Source of the DNA: Streptomyces hygroscopicus
Lineage (GTDB): Bacteria > Actinomycetota > Actinomycetes > Streptomycetales > Streptomycetaceae
Direction of reading: 5' to 3'
DNA length: 64,000 bases
Assembly: GCA_002021875.1 (NCBI GenBank)
Contig: CP018627.1
Span: 1,674,001 to 1,738,000 of the forward strand
Shown here: positions 32,449 to 42,223 of the stretch, piece by piece
How the letters are laid out: every line of letters begins with the position of its first letter
Position numbering within the stretch: the first letter of the stretch is position 1
The notes under the pieces: generated by a model
What the model was told of the DNA's origin: nothing
What the model saw: only the letters and a program-made list of their open reading frames with translations
The model's database searches: none
Position numbers and translations under genes: made by a program

Positions 32449-35400
32449 TCAGCCCGGGGCGCCCAGCCGCTCCTCCGGCCGGTCGGCCGGATCGAGCCCC
32501 AGTTGCTGGGCGAGTCCCGCGGCCAGGGCCTCCAGGGTCGGATGCCGCCAGACGAAGTTGCCCGGGAGCTTGATGTTCAGCCCCGTCTCCAGGCGCACCC
32601 GCAGCTCCATGGCGAGCAGTGAGTCGAACCCCAGTGACCTCAGGGGGGTCTGCGGATCGAGGGTGGCGCCGCTGAGCCGCAGCACGGCGCGGATGTGGTC
32701 GGTCAGGTAGGACTCCAGCGCGGTGCGGCGGGCCGGCCCCGCGGGGAGTGCGGCCAGCCGGGCGCGGATGTCGTCGGTGCTCTCCCGGGCGGCCACCGGA
32801 GTGTCCTCCCCGGGGAGGAGCGGGGCGAACAGGGCGGACCGGCGGCCGGCGGCGGGGATCCAGGTGGCCGGTTCGCCGGGGATCACACCGGTCTGCACCC
32901 GCCGGTGGGCCAGCAGGGCGCCGAGCGCGCCGAGCCCCTGCTCGGTGGGGATCGTCTGATAGCCGAGGTCGGCGAAGCCGGTGGCCACTCCGGTCTCGCC
33001 CCACGGGCCCCAGTTGACCGCGAGGGTGGGCAGGCCGTGTGCCGAGCGCCATGCGGCGAAGCCGTCCAGCCAGGCGTTGGCGGCCGCGTAGGCGCCCTGT
33101 CCGGCGTTGCCGAGCAGCGACGCCATCGAGGAGTACACCGCGAACCAGTCGAGCCAGTGTCCCTCGGTGGCCTGGTGCAGCCGCCACGCCCCGGTGACCT
33201 TCGGCGCCCATACGCGGCCCAACTGGTCCTCTCGGATGTTGGCCACGGCCGCGTCGTCGAGGACCATCGCGCTGTGGACGACACCGTTCAGCGAGGCCCC
33301 GTCGGGGGCGGTGGCGGCGGCCACGAGCCGGTCGGCCGTGCCCGGGTGGCTGATGTCGCCGGTGACGACGGTGATCCTGGTGCCGGCGGCGGAGAGTTCG
33401 GCAAGCGTCCGCGCGGCGGCGCCGACCGGTGCGGTACGCCCGCTCAGCACCAGGTGGCCCGCGCCCTGCCGGGCCAGCCAGCACGCGGTGGCGAGCCCGA
33501 GACCGCCAAGGCCGCCGGTGACGATGTACGTACCGCCCTCGCATACCGTCAGCGGTCCATCGGGCAGGACGGCGTCGACCTGGCCCTCCTGCGGGATGGT
33601 CAGCACCAGTTTGCCGATGTGGCGGGCGCCGGCCATCAACCGGAACGCGTCGGTGACCTCCGCCAGCGGATAGGTGGTGCAGCGCAGTGGCCTCAGACGG
33701 CCCTCGGTGATCGCGGCGAGCACCTCGCGCAGCATCGCGGCGTACACCTGCGGGCGGGCCAGTTGCAGCTCTCTCAGGTCCACGGTGGAGAAGGTGATGT
33801 TGTGGCGCAGCGGGGAGAGTCCGAGCGGGGCGTCGGAGAGGATGTCGCGGACGCCGAGTTCGATGAAGCGGCCGAAGGGGCGCAGACACTCCAGCCCGGC
33901 CCGGATGGCCGATCCGGCGAGGGAGTTGAGCACGACGTCGACGCCCTCGCCTCCGGTGGCCTCCTGGACCTCGTCGCGGAAGTCCAGCGACCGGGAGTCC
34001 ATCACATGGGCGATGCCCATGGCCCGCAGGAAGCGCCGTTTCTCCTCGCTGCCCGCCGTGGCCAGCACCTCGGCGCCCAGCAGCCGGGCGACCGCGATGG
34101 CCGCGAGCCCGGTGCCGCCGGTGGCCGAGTGGATCAGCACCCGCTCCCCCGCGGTCACCTGGCCGATGTGGCGCAGCGCGTACCAGGCGGTGAGGAACGC
34201 GATCGGCAGCCCGGCGGCGGTGTCCGGGGCGAGGCCCTCGGGCAGGGGTGCGGTGCGGTCGGCGGGGACGACGGTGAACGATCCGAAGGCGCCGCCGTGC
34301 ACATCGGCCGCCACCACCCGGTCACCGGCGCGGAGATGGTCGACACCGGGGCCGACCGCGCTCACCTCGCCCGCGCATTCGAAGCCGAGCCGGTAGCGGA
34401 TGTTCTCGTCGCCGGGGAGCAGACCCATGGCGGTGAGGACATCGCGGAAGTTCAGGCCCGCGGCGAGCACCCGCAGCTCCACCTCACCGGGCCCGGGCCG
34501 GCGGCGGGGCGCGGTGGTGAGCTCCAGGCTGCCGAGGTCGCCGAGGCGGCCGGCGCGCAGCCGGAAGCCGTCGGTGCCGCAGCGCACGGTGCGGGCGGAT
34601 GCGGTGGTGCGTTCGGTGTCGGTGAGGGGCGCGTAGTCGAGCTCGGCGGTGTAGCGGGCGCTGTCGCGCAGTGCGATCTCCTCCTCGTGGCCGTCGGCGA
34701 GGAGTTCGGCGGCGAGGGTTTCCGCGAGCTCGTCGGGGGCGGCCGGGTCGGTGTCCACCAAGGTGGCCCGCAGCTCGGGGTGTTCCAAGGCGAGCACCCG
34801 CACGAGTCCGCGCAGCGGGCTCTGTCCGGGGTCGGCCAGGTCACCGGGGGTCACGGTGCGGGCGCCGCAGGTGGCGGCGTAGAGGCGGGGCGGTTCGGGG
34901 AAGCGGGCGGTGAGCGCCTGGGCGGCGGCGAGCAGCCGGCGGGTGCGGCGCAGTCCATCCCGCGCACCGCCGTCGGCGGGGCGCGGGCCGCACAGGAGCA
35001 CCACGGCGCGCGGCCGGTCTCCGGGGCGGGTGAGCCGGCTGGTGAGGGCGTCACGGAAGGCGTCGAGCCCCTCGTCGGCCAGGGGCGTCTCCCACACCCG
35101 GGCGGTGGCGCCGGCGTTGCGCAGGGCGGCGGCCACCGGGCGGGCGGTGCCGTCCGCCTCCCCGACGATCAGCCACCGTCCCGGGGGCCGGGTGGCCGCG
35201 GGCCGGGTGGCGCGCCGCCAGCCGACCTCGAGGAACCACTGGTCGGCCTCGGCCGTGCGGTCCGCGGCGGCGCTGTGGACGATCCGCAGCCCGTCGACGG
35301 CCAGGACCGGCCGGCCGTCCGCGTCGAGCAGGCGGACGTGCCCGACGGTGGCCCCGGGGGTGGTCTCGGCGAGCCGGGCGTGGCAGTACACGGCGGTCTC

Positions 35401-38400
35401 GGGGTCGCCGAGGACACGTACGCTCTGCATCCGCGCGGGCAGCAGCAGCCGCCGGTCGTCCTCGTCGAGCAGCCCGGCGAGAAGGAGTTGGGCGCACAGG
35501 TCGACGAGGACGGGGTGGATGCGCAGACCGTGTCCGGGGGCGCGGGCGGCCTCGGGGATCCGTACCCGGGCCCAGAAGCTGTTGCCGTGGCGGGCGGCGG
35601 ACACTTCGGTGATGCCCTGGAAAGCCGGTCCGTGTGCCACGCCCCGGGCCCGCAGATTGGCGTAGAGGGCGTTGGCCTCGACGGGCAGCGGATGGCGCAG
35701 GGCGAGGGTCCGGACGGACGCGGCGCGGGAGCGCGCCGGTGCGGCGAGTCTGCGGAGCACCGCGGTGGCCTGCCGCACCCAGGCGCCGTCCTCGTCGCGT
35801 CCGAACATCTCGCATTCGGCGCGGTCGACGGCGGCGATGGTCACCGTGGTGGAGAGCTCGGTGTGGTCGGCGAGCCGCAGCAGTTCGCGGAAGTGCAGAT
35901 CGGTGACCTCGACCTCCTCGGGCTCGGCGCCGAACACCTCGCAGGCGGCGGTGAGCGCGAGGGCGTAGGAGGCCGCGCCGGGCAGGACGGGCGCGTCGTG
36001 CACCCGGTGGTCGTCGAGCCAGGGCAGGGCCGCGGTGCCGGTGCGGGCGCGCCAGGAGTGGCGCACGGGTTCGCCGGGCATCTCCAGATGCGCGCCGGGC
36101 AGCGCGCCGGCCGGGCTTGCGTCGAGCGAGGCGTCGGAGGGCGCGGCGAGCGGGGCGTCGGCCCAGTGGCGGGTGCGGTCGAAGGTGATGGGCGGTACGT
36201 CGGCGAGGGCGGCGTCCGCGTACAGCACGGACCAGTCGACGGGGACGCCCGCGCAGTGCAGCGCGGCCAGCTGGGTCCGGAACGTGGCCGGCTCGTCCTC
36301 GTCGCGGCGGAGGGTGGGCAGGACGACGGGGTCCTTCACCAGACCGGCAAGACCGCGCAGGACGGGGTGGGTGATGACCGGGTGGGGGGATATTTCGACG
36401 TACACCAGGTGGCGGTCGGCCGCGGCGGCGGCGACGGCCGCGGAGAACCGGACCGGGTGGCGCAGATTGGCGCACCAGTATTCGGCGTCGAAGGCGGGCG
36501 GGGTGTGCGGATCGTCGAGGACGGTGGTGTAGAAGGGCACGTCCGGGCGGCGGGGGGTGAGGTCGGCCAGGGCGGTGCGCAGATCGGCCAGGAGCGGGTC
36601 CACCTGGGGTGAGTGCGAGGCGACGTCCACGGCGATCAGCGCGGCGGGCACGGAGCGGGCCTGCCAGCCGGCGACGAGCCGTTCGACGTGGGCGGTGTCC
36701 CCGGCCACCACGGTGGAGCCGGGCGCGGCCATGACGGCGACCGTGACCGCTGCCGCGGCGCCGCCGGTGTCGAGTTCGGCCTGCACCTCGTCGGCGCCGA
36801 GGTCCACCGTGGCCATGGTGCCGTTCCCGGCGACGCGGGTGAGCAGGGCGGAGCGGCGGCAGATCACCTTGGCCCCGTCGGCCGGGGAGAGCGCTCCGGC
36901 CACCACTGCGGCGGCGACCTCGCCCATGGAGTGGCCGATGACCCCGGCGGGCTGCACGCCGTGGGCGCGCCAGGTGGCGGCGAGCGCGGTCTGCAGGGCG
37001 AACAGCACGGGCTGCACCCGGTCGCAGCCGGTCACCGGAGCGCCGGAGCGGACGATGTCGAGCACCGAGAATCCGGACTCGGCGGCGATGAGAGCGTCGG
37101 CCTCGGCGAGCGCCTCGGCGAAGGCCGGTTCGCTCTCCAGCAGCCGCCGTCCCATGCCGGGCCACTGGGAGCCCTGTCCGGAGAACACCCAGATCGGCCG
37201 GCGGGAGACCTCGGCGCCCACGGCGCCGGTGACTACGGCGGGGTGGGCCTGACCGGTGGCGAACGCCCTCAGGGCGCCGATGAGTTCGGCGCGGGAGGCG
37301 GTGGTGACGCCGAGCCGTCCGCGGCCGGCGCCGCGGCGCAGCGCCAGGGTGTGGGCGATGTCGCGCAGCGGGGCGTCCGCGCCGTCGCCCTCCAGCCAGT
37401 CCGCCATCCGCCGCGCGGCGGATGGCAGCGCGGCCGGGGACCCGGCGGGGACGAGGAACACCTGCGGAACGGCGCGGGTGGCGGGCCGGGGCCGCCGCGG
37501 TGCGGGGCGGGAGGCGGGTGCGCGGGCGGCGGGGGGTTGTTCCAGCACCACATGGGCGTTGGTCCCGGAGAAGCCGAAGGAGGACACGGCGGCCAGCCGC
37601 GGGCCGGTGCGCACCGGCCAGGGGGTGAGCTCGCGGGGGATGAAGAGGCGGGTTCCGCCGGCGTCGATGGTGCGATTCCACCGGGTGAAGTGCAGATTGG
37701 GCGGGATCAGTCCACGGCCCAGGCACAGCACGGCCTTGATCAGGCCGGTGACCCCGGCGGCGGGCTCCAGATGGCCCAGGTTGGTTTTGACCGAGGCGAG
37801 GGCGCAGCGGTCGCGGCCGGTTCCGTAGACCTGGGCGAGGCTGGCGAATTCGACCGGGTCGCCGACGGGGGTGCCGGTGCCGTGGGCCTCGACCATCCCG
37901 ACATCGGCGGGGTCGACCCCGGCGCGGCCGAGGGCCTCCTCGTACAGGGCGCGCTGGGCGGTGGCCGAGGGTGCGGCGAGCCCGTCGGAGTGGCCGTCCT
38001 GGTTGACGGCCGAGCCGCGCAGCACGGCCAGGATCCGGTCCCCGTCGCGCACGGCGTCGGTGAGGCGTTTGAGGACGACGATGCCGCAGCCCTCGCCGCG
38101 GACGAAACCGTCGGCGGCGGCGTCGAAGGCATGGCAGTGGCCGGTGTGCGAGAGCATGCCCATCCGGTCGAACGAGCGGGTGATCCGCGGCTCGAACATC
38201 AGGGTGACCCCGCCGGCCAGGGCCAGATCGCATTCCCCGGCGCGCAGCGCCTGGGCCGCCAGGTGGACGGCGACCAGGGAGGACGAGCACGCGGTGTCCA
38301 GGGCCACGGAGGGGCCGTGGAAACCGAGGAGGTAGGAGATCCGGCCGGTGGCGACGCAGTGCCCGTTGGCCAGGGCGGAGCCCTCCAGCTCGCGGGGGTG

Positions 38401-38835
38401 CCGGTCGAGCCGGTTCATGTAGTCGTTGTAGCTGAGCCCGGCGAAGACGCCGGTGGCGGTGGAGCCGAGCCGGTCGGGTGGCATCCCGGCGTGTTCCAGG
38501 GCCTCCCAGGCCACTTCGAGCAGTAACCGGTGCTGGGGGTCGAGGATGTCGGCCTCGCGCCCGGAGACGCCGAAGAAGTCGGCGTCGAAGCCGGACACGT
38601 CGCGCAGATATCCGCCGCGGACGGGCGGCGCGGACTCGGACCGGGCGGTCGTCATGGGGTCTGCCGCCCAGAGCGCGGCGCGCTCGGCGGGCGGTTCGGC
38701 GACGGCGTCGCGTCCGTCGGCCAGCAGCCGCCACAGGGCGGCGGGCGAGTCGGTGTCACCGGGAAGCCGGCAGCCCATGCCGACGATGGCGATGCGGCCG
38801 GGGGAACGGCTGGGAGCGGGGGTGTGCTGGCTCAT
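32449..38835 (-). CDS. Single-module fully reducing type I polyketide synthase (KS-AT-DH-ER-KR-ACP)
   Basis: 2128 residues. KS about 15-435 (Cys183 in DTACSSS; EAHGTGTP and NLGHLEP His motifs); AT 545-870 (Ser636 in GHSMG; VASH at 738-741, His741, close to the methylmalonyl YASH type); DH from 915 (His943, HRVHDAPVLPG); ER 1445-1755 (SATGGTGLAAI near 1570); KR 1765-1945 (TGGLGGLG near 1771, Tyr1916); ACP 2040-2110 (Ser2072 in GFDSL). All active residues are present, except Asp replacing the usual Gly of the DH motif. No thioesterase and no docking domain. The layout equals mycocerosic acid synthase, which elongates a starter iteratively into methyl-branched chains; an iterative mode here is inference. 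Partner: the KS-like gene upstream. Confidence 0.92.
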   Translation of the reverse strand: MSQHTPAPSRSPGRIAIVGMGCRLPGDTDSPAALWRLLADGRDAVAEPPAERAALWAADPMTTARSESAPPVRGGYLRDVSGFDADFFGVSGREADILDPQHRLLLEVAWEALEHAGMPPDRLGSTATGVFAGLSYNDYMNRLDRHPRELEGSALANGHCVATGRISYLLGFHGPSVALDTACSSSLVAVHLAAQALRAGECDLALAGGVTLMFEPRITRSFDRMGMLSHTGHCHAFDAAADGFVRGEGCGIVVLKRLTDAVRDGDRILAVLRGSAVNQDGHSDGLAAPSATAQRALYEEALGRAGVDPADVGMVEAHGTGTPVGDPVEFASLAQVYGTGRDRCALASVKTNLGHLEPAAGVTGLIKAVLCLGRGLIPPNLHFTRWNRTIDAGGTRLFIPRELTPWPVRTGPRLAAVSSFGFSGTNAHVVLEQPPAARAPASRPAPRRPRPATRAVPQVFLVPAGSPAALPSAARRMADWLEGDGADAPLRDIAHTLALRRGAGRGRLGVTTASRAELIGALRAFATGQAHPAVVTGAVGAEVSRRPIWVFSGQGSQWPGMGRRLLESEPAFAEALAEADALIAAESGFSVLDIVRSGAPVTGCDRVQPVLFALQTALAATWRAHGVQPAGVIGHSMGEVAAAVVAGALSPADGAKVICRRSALLTRVAGNGTMATVDLGADEVQAELDTGGAAAAVTVAVMAAPGSTVVAGDTAHVERLVAGWQARSVPAALIAVDVASHSPQVDPLLADLRTALADLTPRRPDVPFYTTVLDDPHTPPAFDAEYWCANLRHPVRFSAAVAAAAADRHLVYVEISPHPVITHPVLRGLAGLVKDPVVLPTLRRDEDEPATFRTQLAALHCAGVPVDWSVLYADAALADVPPITFDRTRHWADAPLAAPSDASLDASPAGALPGAHLEMPGEPVRHSWRARTGTAALPWLDDHRVHDAPVLPGAASYALALTAACEVFGAEPEEVEVTDLHFRELLRLADHTELSTTVTIAAVDRAECEMFGRDEDGAWVRQATAVLRRLAAPARSRAASVRTLALRHPLPVEANALYANLRARGVAHGPAFQGITEVSAARHGNSFWARVRIPEAARAPGHGLRIHPVLVDLCAQLLLAGLLDEDDRRLLLPARMQSVRVLGDPETAVYCHARLAETTPGATVGHVRLLDADGRPVLAVDGLRIVHSAAADRTAEADQWFLEVGWRRATRPAATRPPGRWLIVGEADGTARPVAAALRNAGATARVWETPLADEGLDAFRDALTSRLTRPGDRPRAVVLLCGPRPADGGARDGLRRTRRLLAAAQALTARFPEPPRLYAATCGARTVTPGDLADPGQSPLRGLVRVLALEHPELRATLVDTDPAAPDELAETLAAELLADGHEEEIALRDSARYTAELDYAPLTDTERTTASARTVRCGTDGFRLRAGRLGDLGSLELTTAPRRRPGPGEVELRVLAAGLNFRDVLTAMGLLPGDENIRYRLGFECAGEVSAVGPGVDHLRAGDRVVAADVHGGAFGSFTVVPADRTAPLPEGLAPDTAAGLPIAFLTAWYALRHIGQVTAGERVLIHSATGGTGLAAIAVARLLGAEVLATAGSEEKRRFLRAMGIAHVMDSRSLDFRDEVQEATGGEGVDVVLNSLAGSAIRAGLECLRPFGRFIELGVRDILSDAPLGLSPLRHNITFSTVDLRELQLARPQVYAAMLREVLAAITEGRLRPLRCTTYPLAEVTDAFRLMAGARHIGKLVLTIPQEGQVDAVLPDGPLTVCEGGTYIVTGGLGGLGLATACWLARQGAGHLVLSGRTAPVGAAARTLAELSAAGTRITVVTGDISHPGTADRLVAAATAPDGASLNGVVHSAMVLDDAAVANIREDQLGRVWAPKVTGAWRLHQATEGHWLDWFAVYSSMASLLGNAGQGAYAAANAWLDGFAAWRSAHGLPTLAVNWGPWGETGVATGFADLGYQTIPTEQGLGALGALLAHRRVQTGVIPGEPATWIPAAGRRSALFAPLLPGEDTPVAARESTDDIRARLAALPAGPARRTALESYLTDHIRAVLRLSGATLDPQTPLRSLGFDSLLAMELRVRLETGLNIKLPGNFVWRHPTLEALAAGLAQQLGLDPADRPEERLGAPG

Positions 38836-38920
38836 CGGGGTCTCCGTGGGTGGTGCTCGACCCGGGGTGGGGGCCGTGAGGGGGGCCGTGGGGTGGAGAT
38901 CGCCGCGGGGGTGTACGGAC

Positions 38921-40267
38921 TCAGGTGGTGTCCGGGCCGCCCAGCAGCATCGCGTGCTTCACGCCACCGATCTGGTAGTTGAAGCTGAGCGCGTGGCCGA
39001 AGTCGAGGGGACGGGTGCGGGTGCCGGGGACGGGGTCGAAGGGGAGTCCGTCCGCGGGCTGTTCGCAGTTGGCCGTGGGGCACACCTCGCCGAACTCCAT
39101 CATCATCAGGGTCAGGGCGAGGCCGACGCAGCCGGAGGCCGCTCCGTGGTGGCCGAAGCATCCCTCCTGGGAGGACATCAGCACGGTGGAGTCGGGGCCG
39201 TAGAGCTCGCGGATGGTGTTGGCCTCAAGGGCGGTGACGGCGGCGCCGCCGTCGCTGGCGCCGTTGATGTACGGCACCTGCTCGATCCGCCATCGGTCGC
39301 CCAGGCAGAGGCGGACGGCCCTGGCGAGCTGCGCACCCGTGTCGTCGGCGGCGAGCGGGGTGGCCAGGCCGTCGCGGGTCATGGCGGCGGCGAGCACCTG
39401 GCCGTAGAGGTGGGCGCCGCGGCGAGCGGCGTGCTGCCTGCTTTCCAGGATCACGGTGGCGGATCCCTCGCCGTGGTTGATGCAGTCGGCGCGCCGGTCG
39501 TAGGGGCGCATCAGGGAGTCGAAGGACGGCAGCAGATCGGGCATTCCGGCGGCGTCCACCGCGTCGTAGGCGTGCTGTGCGCCGCGCAGCAGCCGCTGCC
39601 CCTTCTGGATCAGGCCGACGTTGAAGACGTCGACGCCGGTCACCACCGCGAGGTCGGTCTCGCCGGTCGCGATGAGGCGGCGGGCGTTGCCGATCTGCAC
39701 GGCGGCGGAGGCGCAGCCGCAGGACACGGTGAAGCAGGGGCCGACGGTCCGGGTCAGCGCGCCCTGGACGACGGCCACATCGGAGGGGGACACGGCCTGT
39801 TCGGCCGCGACGAACATCTCCAGGGCGTCGAAGGTGGTGGTGGCGTCGGGGTCGACGCCGAGCAGGGTGAGATAGCTGTCCACATTGGCGTCCACGCTGC
39901 CGCGGCCGACGAGCAGGGCCGCCTCGGACAGATCACCGGCGGCCAGGTCGAGTTCGGCGTCGGCGCACGCCTCGACGAGAGAGACCAGGCCGTACCGGTG
40001 GGCGTTGGTGTAGTGGCGGGAGAAGAACTCGGGGATGTCGGGGAGTCGCTCCTCGAACTGCCCGGCGCTCAGGTGGACCGAGCCGTAGTGGCTGTTCAGC
40101 CGGTCGAGGACGGTGCGGCCCTGGGAGGCGATGTCCCACACCTGGGCCGCGGTGAAGACGGGTTCGGCGCCGCCCGGAAGGCAGAAGCCGAGGCCGGTGA
40201 CGACGGCGTCCCGGGCGTTCCCGGCGCCGCCCGGAGCCGGGCGGGATGGGTCGTGGGGCGAGCTCAC
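38921..40267 (-). CDS. Ketosynthase-like protein with altered active site
   Basis: 448 residues with the thiolase/KAS fold. The nucleophile Cys185 is present (VSCGCASAAVQIG) and the second His is kept (FGHHGAASG), but the first catalytic His (normally in NAHGTST) is replaced: YINGASDGGA has Ala there. The conserved Lys before the second His (SSTKSMTGH) is also lost (SSQEGCFGH), and the C-terminal GFGGTN is QIGGVK. It is thus unlikely to be an ordinary decarboxylating condensing enzyme; chain-length partner, acyl transfer or non-decarboxylating chemistry are options. Followed 85 bp on by the PKS gene in the same direction. GTG start at 40267 is chosen since the upstream frame is not coding-like; RBS is weak. 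Confidence 0.82.
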   Translation of the reverse strand: MSSPHDPSRPAPGGAGNARDAVVTGLGFCLPGGAEPVFTAAQVWDIASQGRTVLDRLNSHYGSVHLSAGQFEERLPDIPEFFSRHYTNAHRYGLVSLVEACADAELDLAAGDLSEAALLVGRGSVDANVDSYLTLLGVDPDATTTFDALEMFVAAEQAVSPSDVAVVQGALTRTVGPCFTVSCGCASAAVQIGNARRLIATGETDLAVVTGVDVFNVGLIQKGQRLLRGAQHAYDAVDAAGMPDLLPSFDSLMRPYDRRADCINHGEGSATVILESRQHAARRGAHLYGQVLAAAMTRDGLATPLAADDTGAQLARAVRLCLGDRWRIEQVPYINGASDGGAAVTALEANTIRELYGPDSTVLMSSQEGCFGHHGAASGCVGLALTLMMMEFGEVCPTANCEQPADGLPFDPVPGTRTRPLDFGHALSFNYQIGGVKHAMLLGGPDTT

Positions 40268-40788
40268 GGCGCTCTGCCGGATCTGGAAAGAGTCATGACG
40301 GTGGTCCCTTTCGCTCCCACCGGAGTACGGACCCGTCGGTATGGCGCGTCGCCGAAAGCGCGGTGGCACCGTCGGTGGGCCGGAATCCGTTCATCGGCGA
40401 ATTCGGCACGTACGGCGCGGCGTTGGGCGTACTCGAGGCCTTTCCTCGTTGGATGGTGAGTCGTCTCCGTTCGGGAGTCGCTCACCTTTCGGAAAGGACG
40501 GGTGGAATAGATGACGGTACGCCCAGGGAGACATGGGCCGGTAGGTGGTATCGCATCACCGAGGTGGATTCGGCCGGTCCGGCGCACCACTCTTGTACCC
40601 CCGGAGCCCGTGCCGCGCGACCCCTGGAAAGAAGAGGCTCGCGCCCCGGTTCACGCCCCCCTCTGGTGGAATCTTTCTGAAAGAGCGTACAGAAAAAGAC
40701 GCCTCAGGCATTCAATGAGTGTGGGGCGGTTTGAAAGCACGGAAGAGCCCTTCACGCATGGGGCAGAAACCGTAAAGGACGACAAAAG
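40268..40788. promoter_or_regulatory. 521-bp divergent intergenic region, relatively AT-rich
   Basis: No gene is supported here. The segment separates the ketosynthase/PKS transcript from the AsnC regulator gene and is less GC-rich than its surroundings, especially 40660-40790. A short palindrome TCTTTC-T-GAAAGA lies at 40672-40684, about 105 bp ahead of the AsnC start, and CCTTT-CGG-AAAGG lies near 40480. Either could be a regulator site, for instance for the AsnC protein, but neither has been tied to a known consensus. Confidence 0.45.
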
Positions 40789-41280
40789 ATGACATATCCG
40801 CCCCCACTGTTCGACGATCTGGACCGCAAGATCGTCGCGGCACTGGTCGCCAATGCCAGGACCAGCTTCACGGAGATCGGCGCCGCGATCGGGCTCTCGG
40901 CCTCGGCGGTCAAACGCCGTGTCGACCGGATGCGGGAGACCGATGTGATCACCGGCTTCACCACCACTGTGCGCCCGGCCGCCCTCGGCTGGCGGACCGA
41001 GGCGTATGTCGAGGTGTACTGCGACAGCGCCGCACCACCCCGGCGTCTCGCGGAGGTCGTGCGCAACTATCCGGAGATCATCGCGGCCATGACGGTGACC
41101 GGCGGCGCGGACGCCCTGCTGCATGTCATGGCCACCGATGTGGAGCACTTCGAGGAGGTGCTGGAGCGCATCCGGGCCGAACCGTTCGTCCGCCAGACGA
41201 TCAGCTACATGGTGCTGTCCCACCTGCTCACGGGCAGTCCGGAGGCCGGTTCGGCGCCACCCGCCACCGCGACGCAATGA
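40789..41280 (+). CDS. Lrp/AsnC-family transcriptional regulator
   Basis: 163 residues. N-terminal HTH (DDLDRKIVAALVANARTSFT, then IGLSASAVKRRVDRMRE) and C-terminal RAM ligand domain (EAYVEVYCDS; VTGGADALLHVMATDVEHFE). AAAGGACG precedes the ATG. Members respond to amino acids as octamers. Directly downstream lie the amidinohydrolase and ornithine aminotransferase genes, so arginine or ornithine is a reasonable effector guess. It might also act on the divergent PKS promoter across the shared region. Confidence 0.92.
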   Translation: MTYPPPLFDDLDRKIVAALVANARTSFTEIGAAIGLSASAVKRRVDRMRETDVITGFTTTVRPAALGWRTEAYVEVYCDSAAPPRRLAEVVRNYPEIIAAMTVTGGADALLHVMATDVEHFEEVLERIRAEPFVRQTISYMVLSHLLTGSPEAGSAPPATATQ

Positions 41281-41413
41281 ACCGCCGCGAGACAGCCTCA
41301 GCACGCAGCATCGGTGCGCCTACACGCAGTTTTCCATTCTTGTCTCCCCTCTCCTCCGTTTTCTACCGTTGATTCATCCCCCCGGTCGCCCGCGGAAGCG
41401 AGAGGAATCCTCC

Positions 41414-42223
41414 GTGTCCCTTACGCGCGTGCCGCGCCCCAGGCGCTTCTTGACCTGTGCCCCCAGATATTTCGATGTGCGGTATGCCATCAATCCCTGG
41501 ATGCGTGAGGACACCGAGGTCGATACCGACCTCGCCCGGGCGCAATGGGAGACGCTGATCCGCGCCTACCGCGACCACGGCCATCGGGTCGAATTCATCG
41601 AGCCGGTGGCGGGGCTGCCGGACATGGTGTTCGCGGCGAACTCGGCCCTCGTCCTGGAGGGCCGGGTCTTCGGCTCGCGATTCCACGCACCGCAGCGCCG
41701 GCCGGAACAGCTCGCCTACGAACGGTGGTTCAAGGCCAACGGTTTCGACGTCCATCCGCCGGAGTCGGTGTGCGAGGGCGAGGGCGACCTGGTGCCGGCC
41801 GGGCCCTTCGTCCTGGCGGGCACGGGCTTTCGCACCACCCGGGCGGCCCACCAGGAGGTGCAGGAGTTCTTCGGGGTGCCGACCATCAGCCTGCTGCTGG
41901 TGGACCCGTACTTCTACCACCTGGACACCGCGCTGTTCGTCCTCGACGACCAGAACATCGCCTACTACCCGGAGGCGTTCTCGCCCGGCAGCCGTGAGGT
42001 GCTGGAGCGGCTCTACCCCGACGCGCTGATCGCCACCCGCGACGACGCCATGGCCTTCGGGCTCAATTCCGTCTCCGACGGCCGCCATGTCTTCGTCGCC
42101 CCCCGGGCCACCGGCCTCATCGACCAGCTCACCGACCGCGGTTACGTCCCCGTCCCCGTCGACCTGTCGGAACTGCACAAGGCCGGCGGGGGCATCAAGT
42201 GCTGCACACAGGAGATCCGCTGA
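41414..42223 (+). CDS. ddaH: Dimethylargininase/arginine amidinohydrolase-like protein (pentein fold)
   Basis: 269 residues. Pentein signatures: FLTCAPRYFDVRYAINPWM at the N-terminus, LPDMVFAANSALV, catalytic His in FYHLDTALFVLDD and nucleophilic Cys in GGGIKCCTQEIR at the end. The enzyme class hydrolyses guanidino groups (dimethylarginine to citrulline) or transfers amidino groups; the length and the rocD neighbour favour a hydrolase in arginine breakdown. GTG start with AGAGGA 7 bp ahead. Stop and the rocD ATG overlap (TGATG), so both are coupled. The gene symbol follows common usage for this gene pair. Confidence 0.85.
   Translation: MSLTRVPRPRRFLTCAPRYFDVRYAINPWMREDTEVDTDLARAQWETLIRAYRDHGHRVEFIEPVAGLPDMVFAANSALVLEGRVFGSRFHAPQRRPEQLAYERWFKANGFDVHPPESVCEGEGDLVPAGPFVLAGTGFRTTRAAHQEVQEFFGVPTISLLLVDPYFYHLDTALFVLDDQNIAYYPEAFSPGSREVLERLYPDALIATRDDAMAFGLNSVSDGRHVFVAPRATGLIDQLTDRGYVPVPVDLSELHKAGGGIKCCTQEIR

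Noticed and set aside
32695..36612. A 1305-codon plus-strand frame opposite the PKS gene
   Set aside because: No domains, Gly/Glu/Val-rich shadow; the minus strand has complete DH, ER and KR motifs.
40268..40788. A small plus-strand gene (around 40246-40680) in the divergent region
   Set aside because: Composition is not coding-like, no RBS, and it overlaps the start of the ketosynthase-like gene on the other strand.
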